From Halomontanus rarus (GTDB lineage: Archaea; Halobacteriota; Halobacteria; Halobacteriales; Natrialbaceae): a DNA stretch of 64,000 nt. Both the position numbers and the translations under genes were made by a program. Positions 23,179 to 32,069 of this stretch are shown in pieces; position 1 is the first letter of the stretch, and each line of letters opens with the position of its first letter. Under the pieces are notes generated by a model. It was not told the origin of the DNA. It saw nothing but the letters and a program-made list of their open reading frames with translations, and searched no databases. The stretch spans positions 62,001-126,000 of the forward strand of contig NZ_CP071597.1 in the NCBI RefSeq assembly GCF_017357405.1. Direction: 5' to 3'.

Positions 23179-24465
23179 TCACTCCTCGCCGATCGCGTAG
23201 AGACCGCCGCTGGGGCTCCCGACGAAGAGCGCGCCGTCGGCGATCGCGGGAATCGAGGTCACTTCCTCGGTGACCTCCCCCTGCCACGGACGGTCGGAAT
23301 CGAACTCGAACTCCCCGTCCCATCGCGGTTCGCCGCCGTCGACGTCGAGCGCGTAGACGCCCTCGAGCGTGCGGACGTAGGCGGTGTCGCCGCCGACGGA
23401 CACCGCGCCACCGCGGTCGTCCGTTTCGAACGTCCATCGCTCCTCGCCCGTCTCGGTGTCGACGGCGAGAATGCGGGTTCCCTGCGAGGTCCCCGACAGC
23501 AGTCCCGCATAGAGCGTCCCGTCGGCGACGACGGGTGTCTGCGTCGGCACCGACGCGTCGGTGCGCCACTGCACGTCTCCCGTTTCGGCCTCGAGTGCGA
23601 CGAGTCCATCCTCACCGCGACCGGAGACGAGGTAGACCGTTCCGTCCGCGACTGCGGGTGCGACCCACGTCCTCGACGGCTCGTCGTCCGGACTGTACCG
23701 CCACTGCACGTCACCCGTCGCCGCCTCGAGGGCGTACGCCTCGCTACTGGTGCCCACGTAGACCGTTCCGTCGACGAGGGCCGGGGCACCCCACGCGTGG
23801 CCTTCGTGATAGTGAATCCACTGCTGGTCGCCTGTCTCGGCGTCGAGCGCGTAGGTGCCGTCCCACGTCACCACGTAGACGGTTCCGTCGACGACCGTCG
23901 GAGACACGCTTCCCTGGCCGCCCACGTCGGCCGTCCACAGTTCCGTTCCGTCGGTGTCGATCGCGTACACGCGGTGGTCGATGTCTTCCGATTCGACGTC
24001 GTCTTCGGAGCCGTCGGCGGTCGGACCGGCAGCGTAGACGACCCCGTCGGTGACGGCCGGCGTCCCGGAAACCCACTTGGCGACGTCGAAAGACCACTGC
24101 GTCTCGCCCGTCTCGGCGTCGATCGATAGGAGCCGACCGCCCTCGTCGCTGTCGTCTCCGGAGCGACGGTTACCGACGTACACCACACCGTCGGCGACGG
24201 CCGGCGTCGTCAGAACTGGACCCGTCTCGGCGTTCCAACGCTCGGTCGCCGTACCGGGCCCTGCCCCGGTCGTCGCTCCGGTGTTCCCGACGTCACCCGC
24301 AAAGGTCGGCCAGTCGGTGCTCGAACTCGTACCGGCGGCGAGGATTCCGCCGAACTCCCCGAGACATCCCGAGAGGAGTGCGCTTCCTCCGACTGCCGCC
24401 ACACTCGCGCGAAGGTAATTCCGTCGTCCGATGCCGCCAGTCCTCGCAGGAGTCTCGCCGTTCAT
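23179..24465 (-). CDS. PQQ-type beta-propeller Tat lipoprotein
   Basis: A 428-residue protein from the ATG at 24465. The signal 'GIGRRNYLRASVAAVGGSAL' has a twin-arginine motif (Arg14-Arg15) and the lipobox 'LLSGC' (Cys34), so it should be exported folded and lipid-anchored outside. The rest is a series of PQQ/WD-like blades: 'VVYVGNRRSGDDSDEGGRLL', 'SIDAETGETQWSFDVA', 'YALDAETGDQQWIHYHEG' and so on, about seven to eight repeats of 'DAETGxxxW'. Such propellers are often assembly factors or binding proteins and need not bind PQQ. Convergent neighbours; own promoter at 24491-24498. Confidence 0.88.
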   Translation of the reverse strand: MNGETPARTGGIGRRNYLRASVAAVGGSALLSGCLGEFGGILAAGTSSSTDWPTFAGDVGNTGATTGAGPGTATERWNAETGPVLTTPAVADGVVYVGNRRSGDDSDEGGRLLSIDAETGETQWSFDVAKWVSGTPAVTDGVVYAAGPTADGSEDDVESEDIDHRVYAIDTDGTELWTADVGGQGSVSPTVVDGTVYVVTWDGTYALDAETGDQQWIHYHEGHAWGAPALVDGTVYVGTSSEAYALEAATGDVQWRYSPDDEPSRTWVAPAVADGTVYLVSGRGEDGLVALEAETGDVQWRTDASVPTQTPVVADGTLYAGLLSGTSQGTRILAVDTETGEERWTFETDDRGGAVSVGGDTAYVRTLEGVYALDVDGGEPRWDGEFEFDSDRPWQGEVTEEVTSIPAIADGALFVGSPSGGLYAIGEE

Positions 24466-24490
24466 GACATTTGGAGGTTTGCAGACCATA

Positions 24491-24498
24491 TTAATAAA
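24491..24498 (-). promoter_or_regulatory. TATA box of the PQQ-propeller gene
   Basis: TTTATTAA on the minus strand, centred about 29 bases upstream of the ATG at 24465. It supports that start over an ATG at 24488. Confidence 0.5.
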
Positions 24499-24740
24499 TC
24501 TTCTCCAAAAAATAAGCCCATAATATCTCAGAGCGAGAATTATGGCCCAGGTATTTTGATATTGTACGTTTTCGTCTACTATGTGTCGATCGGTTCGATC
24601 CGGACCACCGAACCGGTCTACGCGTTCGGTCGACGACTCGACACTCCGAGATTGCGTCACTGTCACCGTCCGTATGACCGACGGTGCGTCGCTCGAGCGC
24701 ACTCGAAAGTATTTCCGCCGTCCATGCGAACGGCTCGTCA

Positions 24741-24938
24741 ATGAGTGATCGCGGCCCCGGTGATCGATCGATGGTGGACATCCTCGAGTTCCTCGCGAGA
24801 CTGGTCGCGGTCTTCTCGGTCTTCGCGATCGCCGGATCGCTGCTCGGGACGGGCGTCCCCGATACGCGTGCGCTGTTCGCCCTCTGTGTGAGTCTCGTGG
24901 TCGTCGTCGGAATCGGGTTCGTCCGGGACCGTCAGTGA
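24741..24938 (+). CDS. Small two-helix membrane protein
   Basis: A 65-residue protein from the ATG at 24741 ('MSDRGPGDRSMVDILEFLAR'). Two hydrophobic helices, 'LVAVFSVFAIAGSLLGTGV' and 'ALFALCVSLVVVVGIGFVRD'. No recognised family. It precedes the SRP RNA. A start at the ATG at 24771 would leave 55 residues. Confidence 0.55.
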   Translation: MSDRGPGDRSMVDILEFLARLVAVFSVFAIAGSLLGTGVPDTRALFALCVSLVVVVGIGFVRDRQ

Positions 24939-24991
24939 TCGCGGAGGGATTCGAGCGGCCGCCGTCGGTCTCTGGCGTCGAGGCGAAAGGC

Positions 24992-24997
24992 CCTTAA
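24992..24997 (+). promoter_or_regulatory. Probable TATA box of the SRP RNA
   Basis: CTTAAG about 25 bases upstream of the inferred RNA start at 25020. Confidence 0.4.
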
Positions 24998-25019
24998 GCA
25001 AGAGGCGACTACTCCGAAG

Positions 25020-25325
25020 TGGACTAGGTCGGGCAGTTAGGCCCTGCTCACAACCCGCACTATGGTCTTCAGCGGGGACCAAAGCCCGTGGGCGTCCGGT
25101 CAGACCGACCGGGGCCCCGGAAGCCAACAGAGAAACCTCGTCCGTCGGGGACAGCGGGCCACGCTGGCCGTCCGCAGGGACGTCCCATCGTGGCTAATCG
25201 GCGACAGCCCATCAGGCGCGGAAGCGAGCAGTGGACCGCCGGACACCTGTCGCTCGACGGGTTGCGGGGTGGAGGACGCGACCGGGATTCCCCCGGCCGG
25301 AACGCCGGGCAACCTCGGGGTCCGC
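25020..25325 (+). ncRNA. SRP (7S) RNA
   Basis: About 306 bases, very GC-rich and strongly structured, with no reading frame. The SRP domain signature is present near 25210-25240: CATCAGGCGCGGAAGCGAGC then AG, matching the GGAAG tetraloop-receptor and AGCAG side of helix 8. The 5' part has GGGCAGTTAGGCCCTGCTC and ACAACCCGC, as in archaeal Alu domains. The ends pair as helix 1 (GGAC...AGG near 25020 with CCT...GTCC near 25316). The length matches the about 304-base halobacterial 7S RNA. It scaffolds SRP19/SRP54 for membrane targeting. Ends are approximate. Confidence 0.88.
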
Positions 25326-25577
25326 ATTCATATCGTATTTCCCGCCCGTGAGCGGATAGTCACGCCTCTATTGGGGCGAGTTCGGCGTTCGCGACGGTGA
25401 ATACCGCGTCTACAGAGCCGTGAGCAACAGCCACGACAGCCTTCCCACTGCGGTTCGAGACGATACCGGTTCTTTCCGAGGGGGCGGGACGACTCGAGTA
25501 CACCGCTCACGAATTACGGACCGTCGGACGGTCACCGTACGGGTGACCCGCGTGAACGCGTCGAGCGAGAAAAAGCG

Positions 25578-26507
25578 CTACTCGGCCGGTTCACCGATCC
25601 GCTGTGAACTATCGAGCGCCAGCCCGCCCTCGAGCGTTCGAACCGGATAGGGGATGTCGATCCCCGCCTCGTCGAATCGGTTTTTGACGTTCGTGACGTA
25701 CTCGCCGCGAACGCGGACGAAGTCGGACCTCGAAGGGTTGGCGATCCAGATTCGCGACTGGAGGCCGACGTCGGAGTCGCCGAGTTCGGTCAATCGAACC
25801 GAAGGTGCGGGGGCGTCCATGATCTCGGGGTGGTTCTCGGCTTCCTCGACGATGATGTCCGTCGCCTCCTGGATGTCGTCGTCGTAGCCGATGCCGAAGT
25901 CGAACTTGAGTCGGAGTCGGTCGCCGTCGACCGGATTCTTGATGACGTCCTCCGTCAGCGCCGAGTTCGGGACCGTCAGGAGTTCGTTGTCGAACGTTCG
26001 GACCCTCGTCACGCGAAGACTGATGTCCTCGACGACGCCCGAGTACGTTCCGTCGTCCCACTCGATCCAGTCGCCGATACGGAACGGTTTGTCGGTGTAG
26101 ATGAAGATCCCGGCCACGAAGTTCGAGATGACGTTCTGCATCGCGAATCCGATCGCGAGCGCACCGGCCGCGGCGATGCCGGCCATCGAGACGAGGAAGT
26201 TGCCGTAATCGGCGAAGCCGAACGCGACTGCGATCGCGACGAACAACACCGCGAGTCGTGCCCCGAGTAAGAGGGGCGTCTGGGCGTGTTCGTCGAGATC
26301 TCGACGGTCGAACGCTCGTCTGACCAGCGGGACGAAAAACAGCCGGCCGAGCAGGTAGAGAGCGAGGAAGGCGACGACGAACTTGATGCCGCCCTCGAGC
26401 GCGCCTGCGGTCGCGGGATCGACGAACTCCGTGAGTTCGGTTCCGATCGGACCCAGATCGGTGCCGGTGGCTTCGTCGGTGTCGGTCGCCTGCAGGAACG
26501 GAATCAT
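25578..26507 (-). CDS. MscS-family mechanosensitive channel
   Basis: A 309-residue protein from the ATG at 26507, which overlaps the stop of the YhbY gene (ATGA). Three membrane helices: 'KFVVAFLALYLLGRLFFVPL', 'LGARLAVLFVAIAVAFGFAD' and the pore helix 'SMAGIAAAGALAIGFAMQNV' with the Ala/Gly packing of MscS TM3. The beta domain 'FVAGIFIYTDKPFRIGDWIE' and 'VEDISLRVTRVRTFDNELL', 'VPNSALTEDVIKNP' follow. It opens under membrane tension and releases solutes on hypo-osmotic shock. Translational coupling to an RNA-binding protein is unusual but common in haloarchaea. Confidence 0.95.
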   Translation of the reverse strand: MIPFLQATDTDEATGTDLGPIGTELTEFVDPATAGALEGGIKFVVAFLALYLLGRLFFVPLVRRAFDRRDLDEHAQTPLLLGARLAVLFVAIAVAFGFADYGNFLVSMAGIAAAGALAIGFAMQNVISNFVAGIFIYTDKPFRIGDWIEWDDGTYSGVVEDISLRVTRVRTFDNELLTVPNSALTEDVIKNPVDGDRLRLKFDFGIGYDDDIQEATDIIVEEAENHPEIMDAPAPSVRLTELGDSDVGLQSRIWIANPSRSDFVRVRGEYVTNVKNRFDEAGIDIPYPVRTLEGGLALDSSQRIGEPAE

Positions 26508-26752
26508 CGATGCAGAACTGCCGTGTGTCCGCGCGTGTCGATCAGATCGGCGTTCACCCGGTCGGCGAGATCGGCCGCCTTCTCTTCGGTCGAGCTTCCG
26601 GCCCTCGCCGCCCGGAGAAATTTGACTTTGATCAGATTCGACGCTGCCAACTGGTCGTTCAGTTCGTCGACGACCGCTTCGACCCCGCTCTTGCCGACCC
26701 AAACGGTGACGTCGAGATCGTGTGCACGGCGCTTCAGTTCCTGTTCGTCCAT
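26504..26752 (-). CDS. YhbY/CRM-domain RNA-binding protein
   Basis: An 82-residue protein. 'MDEQELKRRAHDLDVTVWVG' then 'KSGVEAVVDELNDQLAASNL', 'IKVKFLRAAR' and 'ADLADRVNADLIDTRGHTAV' match the CRS1/YhbY fold; the usual GxxG is 'VGKSG'. It binds structured RNA and in other organisms associates with pre-ribosomes. It lies downstream of RNase P component 4 and overlaps the MscS gene. Confidence 0.9.
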   Translation of the reverse strand: MDEQELKRRAHDLDVTVWVGKSGVEAVVDELNDQLAASNLIKVKFLRAARAGSSTEEKAADLADRVNADLIDTRGHTAVLHR

Positions 26753-26877
26753 ATCCCTGCTTATCCACGCGAACGGTTTGAATGTTCGCGAACTGGAACC
26801 GACTGTCGGCAGGTTGCCACGCGGGGAACGGCGGACCCAGCGACCCGTGCTGGGAGAACCTAGTCAGTACACGCACC

Positions 26878-27159
26878 TCAGGAGTCGTCGTAGGGATACC
26901 GCGCCTGATGACCACAGTCGCACGTGATCACCACGTGGCCGTCCCGGAGCCGAACCCGAGCGTTCGTTCCCGGTCGCAGGTACGAATCGCAGGAATCACA
27001 GGTGAACCGCTTGAAGGCCCGTGGGAGCGAGAGCCGGTTTCGTTCGGCGATTCGCCGAGCCAGCCGTACGTAAGTGCGCGCACGTTCGGTCTCTCCATCC
27101 GTCGCCGCCGCTCGAGCGAGGGTGTGGAGTCGATCGATTCGCTCTTCGGCGACGCTCAT
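26878..27159 (-). CDS. rnp4: Ribonuclease P protein component 4 (Rpr2/Rpp21)
   Basis: A 93-residue protein. A helical N-half ('EERIDRLHTLARAAATDGET', 'RARTYVRLARRIAERNRLSL') and a zinc ribbon with Cys in 'FTCDSCDSYLRPGT' and 'VVITCDCGHQARYPY'. This is the Rpp21/Rnp4 architecture, in which Rnp4 pairs with Rnp1-type subunits on the specificity domain of RNase P RNA to trim tRNA 5' leaders. It probably forms an operon with YhbY and MscS on the minus strand (126-base gap to YhbY). Confidence 0.92.
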   Translation of the reverse strand: MSVAEERIDRLHTLARAAATDGETERARTYVRLARRIAERNRLSLPRAFKRFTCDSCDSYLRPGTNARVRLRDGHVVITCDCGHQARYPYDDS

Positions 27160-27646
27160 GGCGGTACCTTACGGGTCTCGCCCCATTGGTGTTGCGTTCC
27201 GTTCCGTTGCGTCGCGTCCGATACCATTTCGATTCGTGTCGGCTTCGCTTCCCGGTAGATTCCCTCCCAGTCCCACTTCGACGCGTTCGATGCAATACAT
27301 ATTGGTTATCATACGTGTTTCGGTCCGAAATTTCGAGATGCGCTCGCGGGGGATCCGCGATACGTTCGGACCGTGAATGCACACCGAAAATAGTCGGGAG
27401 ACCGCGTCTCGAGGACGGTAGTGGTCGCTCGACTGAAACGTCTGGTCGGTTCTCGCTCGGGCGTACTGATCGTCGCTGGTCGCACTACTGTCGAGCGGTT
27501 GAGTGTGCGTTGTGTCTCGGTGACGACGAACGCAGAGCGGCGTGAGGACGAGAGCGATCGACCGCGAAAAAACGCTTTCCAGACACCTACGTTACAGTTT
27601 GTTTCACAATCTATTATAACGCGTGGGAACTAGCCCCGACAACTGA
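27160..27646. other. Intergenic region without a gene
   Basis: No plausible gene on either strand; reading frames present have no domain and poor composition. It contains short GTTCC repeats near 27200, and at its right end the promoter of the solute-binding protein (TATTATAA at 27613-27620, about 30 bases before the ATG). Confidence 0.5.
27613..27620 (+). promoter_or_regulatory. TATA box of the solute-binding protein gene
   Basis: ATTATAAC centred about 30 bases upstream of the ATG at 27647. Confidence 0.5.
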
Positions 27647-29494
27647 ATGGACTCACACCCTGGCGACACCGAGGGCCGCATCGACCGCCGGACCGTGCTC
27701 GCGGGCCTCGCCGCCGGCGGGATGACCGCGACGAGCGGCTGCGTTCGGCAGGTTCGAAGCGTCGTCAACAGGGACGGGGCCGAACAGCTCTCGCTGACGA
27801 TTACGACCGTCCCCTCCGACGCAGACCGCGAGTCGATCAGAATCGCACGGATTCTCCGCGATAACCTCGAGGCGGTCGGTATCGACGTCACGCTCGACAT
27901 GCTCGCCATCGAGGAGTTCTATCGAGAGACGCTTGTCAACCACAACTTCGACTGTTACGTCGGCCCCTACCACGGAGACATGGACCCGGAAATCCTCTAC
28001 GAACTGCTTTACTCTTCGTTCGCCGACGAACCGGGCTGGCAGAACCCCTTCGGGGTCACCAGTTTAACGTTCGACGACCGTCTCGAGAAACTCCACGAAT
28101 CACCCGACGAGGGCCGGCCCGAGCACGTTGCGGCCGTCCTCGACGTACTGGCCGACGAACACCCGTTCGTCCCGCTGTGTGTTCCCGAGGAGCTACGCGT
28201 CGTTCGACAGGATCGCTTCGACGGCTGGAACGACTATCACCTCGCGACACGACTCGGCTATCTCGACGTCGAACCGCTCGCAGTCGACGGTTCCGACCCA
28301 CCCGACGAGCTCCGCGGGGTCGTCACGGATCCGCGACTGACCGTCAACCTGAATCCCCTCTGCGTCGAGTATCGGAACCGGGGCACGTACGTGGACCTTC
28401 TCTACGACTCGCTGGGGACGGCCGACAGTGACAGTGATAGAAACGAAGACGAAAGCTGGAGCGGAGACATCTATCCGTGGCTCGCCGAATCCTGGGAGTG
28501 GGAGGACGGGGACGACGGAGCCGGCAGCGACACCGGCGACACGACCGACGTGACGGTGACGCTCCGTCCGGAGACGTCCTTCCACGACGGCGAGGCGCTC
28601 ACGGCCGACGACGTCGCGTTCACCTATCGATTTATCGAAGACACCTCGCTCGGCGAAGGGCCGGTCGCCGCGCCGTCGCCGCGCTACCGCGGGAAGGCGG
28701 CGGCGGTCGAATCGGTCGAGGTGCTCGACGATCGCACACTGGTGCTATCGGTCGAAACCGGCCGCAAGGCCGCTAAACGGGCGTTTACCGTCCCGGTCCT
28801 TCCGAAACACATCTGGTCGGATCGAACGGACGAAGCGGACGTGTTCGGCTTCGCCCGACGGCCGGGAGCGACCGACGCCGTCGTCCTCGACAACGTCCCA
28901 CCGATCGGTAGCGGCCCCTACCGGTTCGCCGACAGCTCCGAACGCGAACGACTCCACCTAGAGCGGTTCGACGACCACTTCTCGCTCGCCGTCGACGGCC
29001 TGCCCGAGCCGACCGTCGAGCGATTCACGACCCGCGTCGCGCCGCGGAGCGCGTCGGCGATCGAACTCGTCGAGGACAACGACGCCGACGTCACCGTCTC
29101 GCCGCTCGAGTCGTACGCGGTCGAGATGGTCTCCGAGACGGAGTCGGTTCGACTCCACCGCTCGCCCTCCCAGACGTTCTATCACGTCGGATTCAACCTC
29201 CGTCGGGCGCCGTTTACCAACCCGTACTTCCGGCAGGTGTTCGCTCGGTTGCTCGACAAAGCGCATCTCGTCGAGGAGGTCTTCGAAGGCTACGCGAGAC
29301 CGGTGGCGACGCCGCTGGCCGACGACGAGACGTGGGTTCCCGAGGACCGTCGATGGGGCGGAAACGGGGGCGGCGATCCGTCGGCGCCGTTCATCGGCTC
29401 GGACGGAACGGTCGACGTCACACGGGCTCGAGAAGCCTTCGAAGAAGCGGGGTATCGATACGACGATCGAGGCTCCCTACTGGTGGTTCGCTGA
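27647..29494 (+). CDS. Tat lipoprotein, family 5 (peptide-type) solute-binding protein
   Basis: A 615-residue protein. Signal 'IDRRTVLAGLAAGGMTATSG' has a twin-arginine motif and lipobox with Cys32, so it is exported folded and anchored outside. The body resembles dipeptide/nickel-type ABC solute-binding proteins, but the order is unusual: the first about 220 residues look like a C-lobe segment ('YRETLVNHNFDCYVGPYHGD', 'MDPEILYELLYSSFADEPGW'), followed from 'LTVNLNPLCVEYRNRGTYVD' by the usual N-to-C core ('WSGDIYPWLAESWEWEDGDD', 'VTVTLRPETSFHDGEALTAD', 'DVAFTYRF'). I believe this layout recurs in haloarchaea. No permease or ATPase gene is adjacent. Its stop overlaps the PAP2 gene. Confidence 0.85.
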   Translation: MDSHPGDTEGRIDRRTVLAGLAAGGMTATSGCVRQVRSVVNRDGAEQLSLTITTVPSDADRESIRIARILRDNLEAVGIDVTLDMLAIEEFYRETLVNHNFDCYVGPYHGDMDPEILYELLYSSFADEPGWQNPFGVTSLTFDDRLEKLHESPDEGRPEHVAAVLDVLADEHPFVPLCVPEELRVVRQDRFDGWNDYHLATRLGYLDVEPLAVDGSDPPDELRGVVTDPRLTVNLNPLCVEYRNRGTYVDLLYDSLGTADSDSDRNEDESWSGDIYPWLAESWEWEDGDDGAGSDTGDTTDVTVTLRPETSFHDGEALTADDVAFTYRFIEDTSLGEGPVAAPSPRYRGKAAAVESVEVLDDRTLVLSVETGRKAAKRAFTVPVLPKHIWSDRTDEADVFGFARRPGATDAVVLDNVPPIGSGPYRFADSSERERLHLERFDDHFSLAVDGLPEPTVERFTTRVAPRSASAIELVEDNDADVTVSPLESYAVEMVSETESVRLHRSPSQTFYHVGFNLRRAPFTNPYFRQVFARLLDKAHLVEEVFEGYARPVATPLADDETWVPEDRRWGGNGGGDPSAPFIGSDGTVDVTRAREAFEEAGYRYDDRGSLLVVR

Positions 29495-30342
29495 TGTTCA
29501 TCCAGGTACTTCTGGAAGTGATCGCCGTCGTGGCACTCATGCTCGTGGTCGCGACGGGAGCGGTCGTCGGTCGGAGGCGAATTCGCCGGACGGTCGCCGA
29601 GTACCGGTTACGGTTGCGGGCAGTTGCACCCGTCTTCGTCATCCTCGCGACGGTGTCGATGTTCAACGGCGTCGCCAGGCAAGTCGTCCCCGATATCTCC
29701 TGGATGATCGGCTGGAACCTCACGTGGGAGATCTACGACCTCGAGGGAGAGTTCATCCTCTGGTTGCAGTCGTTCGCGACACCGCCAGTGACGGCGTACT
29801 TCTCGTTTGTCTACATCTACGGCTACGTCTTCGTCCTGGTGTTCCCCGTCGTCGCGTACTTCGCGCTCCCGGACACGCGACCGTTGCGAGAGCTGTTGAG
29901 CGCGTACACGCTCAACTACGTGCTGGGGCTGGGCTGTTACGTCCTGGTTATCGCTTACGGTCCGCGGAACATCATGCCGGAGCTTGTCGAGGCGCTGATG
30001 TACGACACGTATCCACGATTCCAGCACCTGACCAGGCAGGTCAACCGGAATACGAACGTCTTCCCGTCGTTGCACACCTCGCTGTCGGTCACCGTCGCCG
30101 TGCTCGCCTACCGAACGCGGGACGCTTACCCGCGGTGGTTCCCGATCGCTCTCGTTCTGGCGGTCAGCGTCGCGCTTTCGACGATGTATCTGGGGATCCA
30201 CTGGGCGATCGACGTCGTCGCCGGCGTCGGTCTCGCGTTCATCTCCGTCACCCTGTCGACGCGACTCGTCGGCCGCTGGTCGCTCGCCGACGTTCGATCT
30301 CACGCCTCGAAGACCAGACGAATCGTAACGCGCGGGGACTAA
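29494..30342 (+). CDS. PAP2-family phosphatase / phosphotransferase (AUR1-like)
   Basis: A 282-residue membrane protein; the ATG at 29494 overlaps the stop of the solute-binding gene (TGATG). About six membrane helices. The PAP2 motifs are 'NVFPSLHTSLSVTVAVLAYR' (PSxH) and 'STMYLGIHWAIDVVAGVGLA' (HxxxD), the catalytic histidine pair of the acid phosphatase/AUR1 fold. It may dephosphorylate or transfer lipid head groups; 'inositolphosphotransferase-like' is a common label, but the substrate is unknown. The overlap implies coordinated production with the lipoprotein. Confidence 0.87.
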   Translation: MFIQVLLEVIAVVALMLVVATGAVVGRRRIRRTVAEYRLRLRAVAPVFVILATVSMFNGVARQVVPDISWMIGWNLTWEIYDLEGEFILWLQSFATPPVTAYFSFVYIYGYVFVLVFPVVAYFALPDTRPLRELLSAYTLNYVLGLGCYVLVIAYGPRNIMPELVEALMYDTYPRFQHLTRQVNRNTNVFPSLHTSLSVTVAVLAYRTRDAYPRWFPIALVLAVSVALSTMYLGIHWAIDVVAGVGLAFISVTLSTRLVGRWSLADVRSHASKTRRIVTRGD

Positions 30343-30381
30343 CGAAATCACTTAACCGACCGAGTCGAATCTCGAGGTACG

Positions 30382-31527
30382 ATGGCTCCCCAGGTCGCCG
30401 CGTTCACCGACACGTACCTTCCGACGGTGAACGGCGTGACCTACACGATCCAGAGTTGGCGCGACCGCTGGCAGCAACTGGGGCGACGAATGGACGTCGT
30501 CTTTCCGGAAACCCGCGATTACGAGGCCACGGCGACCGAACACCCGGTTCGAAGCGTTCCGTTCCCCCTCTACGACGGCTATCGTCTGGGAGTCCCGCGG
30601 ATTCCGATCGGGATCACCGACGTCGACGTCGTCCACGCGCACACCCCCTTCGCCGTCGGCCTCGCCGCACTGCGGCTCAAACGCCGCGCGAACGTCCCGC
30701 TCGTCGCCTCCTATCACACGCCCAGCGGCGAGTACGCGCCGTATCTCGCCCCCTCGAGACACCTCACGAGTAGTCTTCGGTCGATCACCGAGGCCTACGA
30801 ACGCTGGTTCTACGACCGGGCGGATCTCGTGCTCGCGCCGTCGGTCACGACGCGCCAGCACGTCCTCGACACCATCGGCGTCTCCACGCCGGTCCGGGCC
30901 GTCTCCAACGGCGTCGACGTCGACTTCTTCCGGCCCGTCGACGCCTCCGGCTTCCGTCGTCGCTACGATCTCGGTCTCGAAGGCGACCGAACGCTCGTCG
31001 GCTATACCGGTCGCCACGGCTACGAGAAGGAACTTCCCGACCTGCTCGCGGCCGTCGACGGGCTCGAGGACGAACTCGAGGGGACGGGAGACACCACTGA
31101 AACCGTCACAGTGGTCTTCGGTGGCGACGGCCCCGCTCGAGCCGATCTCGAGGAACAGGCCAGAACGATCGACGCCGACGTCCGCTTCCTCGGGTTTCTC
31201 GACCGCGAGGAGTTACCCGCCTTCTACTCGGCGCTCGACGTCTTCGCGTTCCCGAGTCCCGTCGAGACCCAGGGACTGGTCGCCCTCGAAGCCAACGCCT
31301 GTGGCACGCCGGTCGTCGGCGTCGACGGGGGCGCGCTCTCGGAGACCGTCGTCGACGACGTGACCGGCTACCACTACCGCGAGGGGGACGTCGCCGACTT
31401 CCGCCGATCGATCGTCGCCGCCCTCGCCGAGCGCTCGCGACTCGAGGCGGGCTGTCTCGAACGCCGCTCCGAGGTCGATATCGCGACCGTCATCGAGCAG
31501 TTGCGAGAGATCTACGAGGGGCTCTAG
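30382..31527 (+). CDS. GT4-family glycosyltransferase
   Basis: A 381-residue GT-B enzyme. N-terminal 'VAAFTDTYLPTVNGVTYTIQ' is the acceptor-side glycine loop, 'DVDVVHAHTPFAVGLAAL' and 'ASYHTPSGEYAPYLAP' follow, and the C-lobe has 'VGYTGRHGYEKELPDLLAAV', 'VVFGGDGPARADLEEQA' and the E-x7-E donor motif 'SPVETQGLVALEANACGTPV'. It resembles GT4 enzymes making mannosyl or glucosyl lipids, such as MgtA/PimB-type. Sugar and acceptor are unknown. It starts 39 bases after the PAP2 gene and may belong to a membrane-lipid operon with it. Confidence 0.93.
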   Translation: MAPQVAAFTDTYLPTVNGVTYTIQSWRDRWQQLGRRMDVVFPETRDYEATATEHPVRSVPFPLYDGYRLGVPRIPIGITDVDVVHAHTPFAVGLAALRLKRRANVPLVASYHTPSGEYAPYLAPSRHLTSSLRSITEAYERWFYDRADLVLAPSVTTRQHVLDTIGVSTPVRAVSNGVDVDFFRPVDASGFRRRYDLGLEGDRTLVGYTGRHGYEKELPDLLAAVDGLEDELEGTGDTTETVTVVFGGDGPARADLEEQARTIDADVRFLGFLDREELPAFYSALDVFAFPSPVETQGLVALEANACGTPVVGVDGGALSETVVDDVTGYHYREGDVADFRRSIVAALAERSRLEAGCLERRSEVDIATVIEQLREIYEGL

Positions 31528-31631
31528 CGAGAGCGGCCACCGTGCTGTGAACGATAGGCGAAATCTGGAATGTGAAGGCAGAAACGAGATTGATCGATTT
31601 CGAATTCGAGCCGTGAACTCGAGACGAGCGT

Positions 31632-32003
31632 TCAGTCGTCCTCGAGCGCGTCGGCGATGCGCTGGAGCTGTCGGGTGACGTCGCGGACTTCGTCCCGGAG
31701 CTGTCGAACTTCCCGGGTGAGTTCCTCGTTACCGGCCTCCTGACCGCCGGCACCCGGGCCGCCCGCACCTGGACCGCCGGGGCCGCCGCCCATCATGCCG
31801 CCCATCATCTGTGCGAATGGGTTACCGCCGCCCATGCCGCCGGGACCGCCACCACCGAACGGGTCGTCCGGCCGCTCGCCTTCCTCGCCCTCTTCGGCGC
31901 GCTTTTCACGGATTTCCTCGACGCGCTCGCGGAACGACTTCTCCTCGCCGTCGTCGCTCCCGTTCGCGTCAGCGTCGGCGTCGGTATCGTTGTCGTCTGC
32001 CAT
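31632..32003 (-). CDS. Acidic Gly/Met-rich protein with C-terminal coiled coil
   Basis: A 123-residue protein from the ATG at 32003 ('MADDNDTDADADANGSDDGE'). Acidic N-tail, a charged helix 'SFRERVEEIREKRAEEGEEG', a low-complexity Gly/Met segment ('GGGNPFAQMMGGMMGGGPG') and the coiled coil 'ELTREVRQLRDEVRDVTRQL'. The middle is like chaperone or surface-interacting segments, but no family is recognised. On the same strand as the DUF2797 gene, 66 bases downstream of it. Confidence 0.6.
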   Translation of the reverse strand: MADDNDTDADADANGSDDGEEKSFRERVEEIREKRAEEGEEGERPDDPFGGGGPGGMGGGNPFAQMMGGMMGGGPGGPGAGGPGAGGQEAGNEELTREVRQLRDEVRDVTRQLQRIADALEDD

Positions 32004-32069
32004 ACCTCGCGGTTCTCCGCCGCGTCGGAAAAGGATTGCCATGTCGGGAATGTCGGCCCGTCGAATCCG

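Noticed and set aside
22744..24129. A long plus-strand frame opposite the AI-2E and PQQ-propeller genes
   Set aside because: It runs across two real minus-strand genes and has Arg-rich composition with no domain.
25020..25325. RNase P RNA
   Set aside because: The GGAAG...AGCAG helix 8 signature, end pairing and about 306-base length fit SRP RNA; the conserved core of RNase P RNA is not seen.
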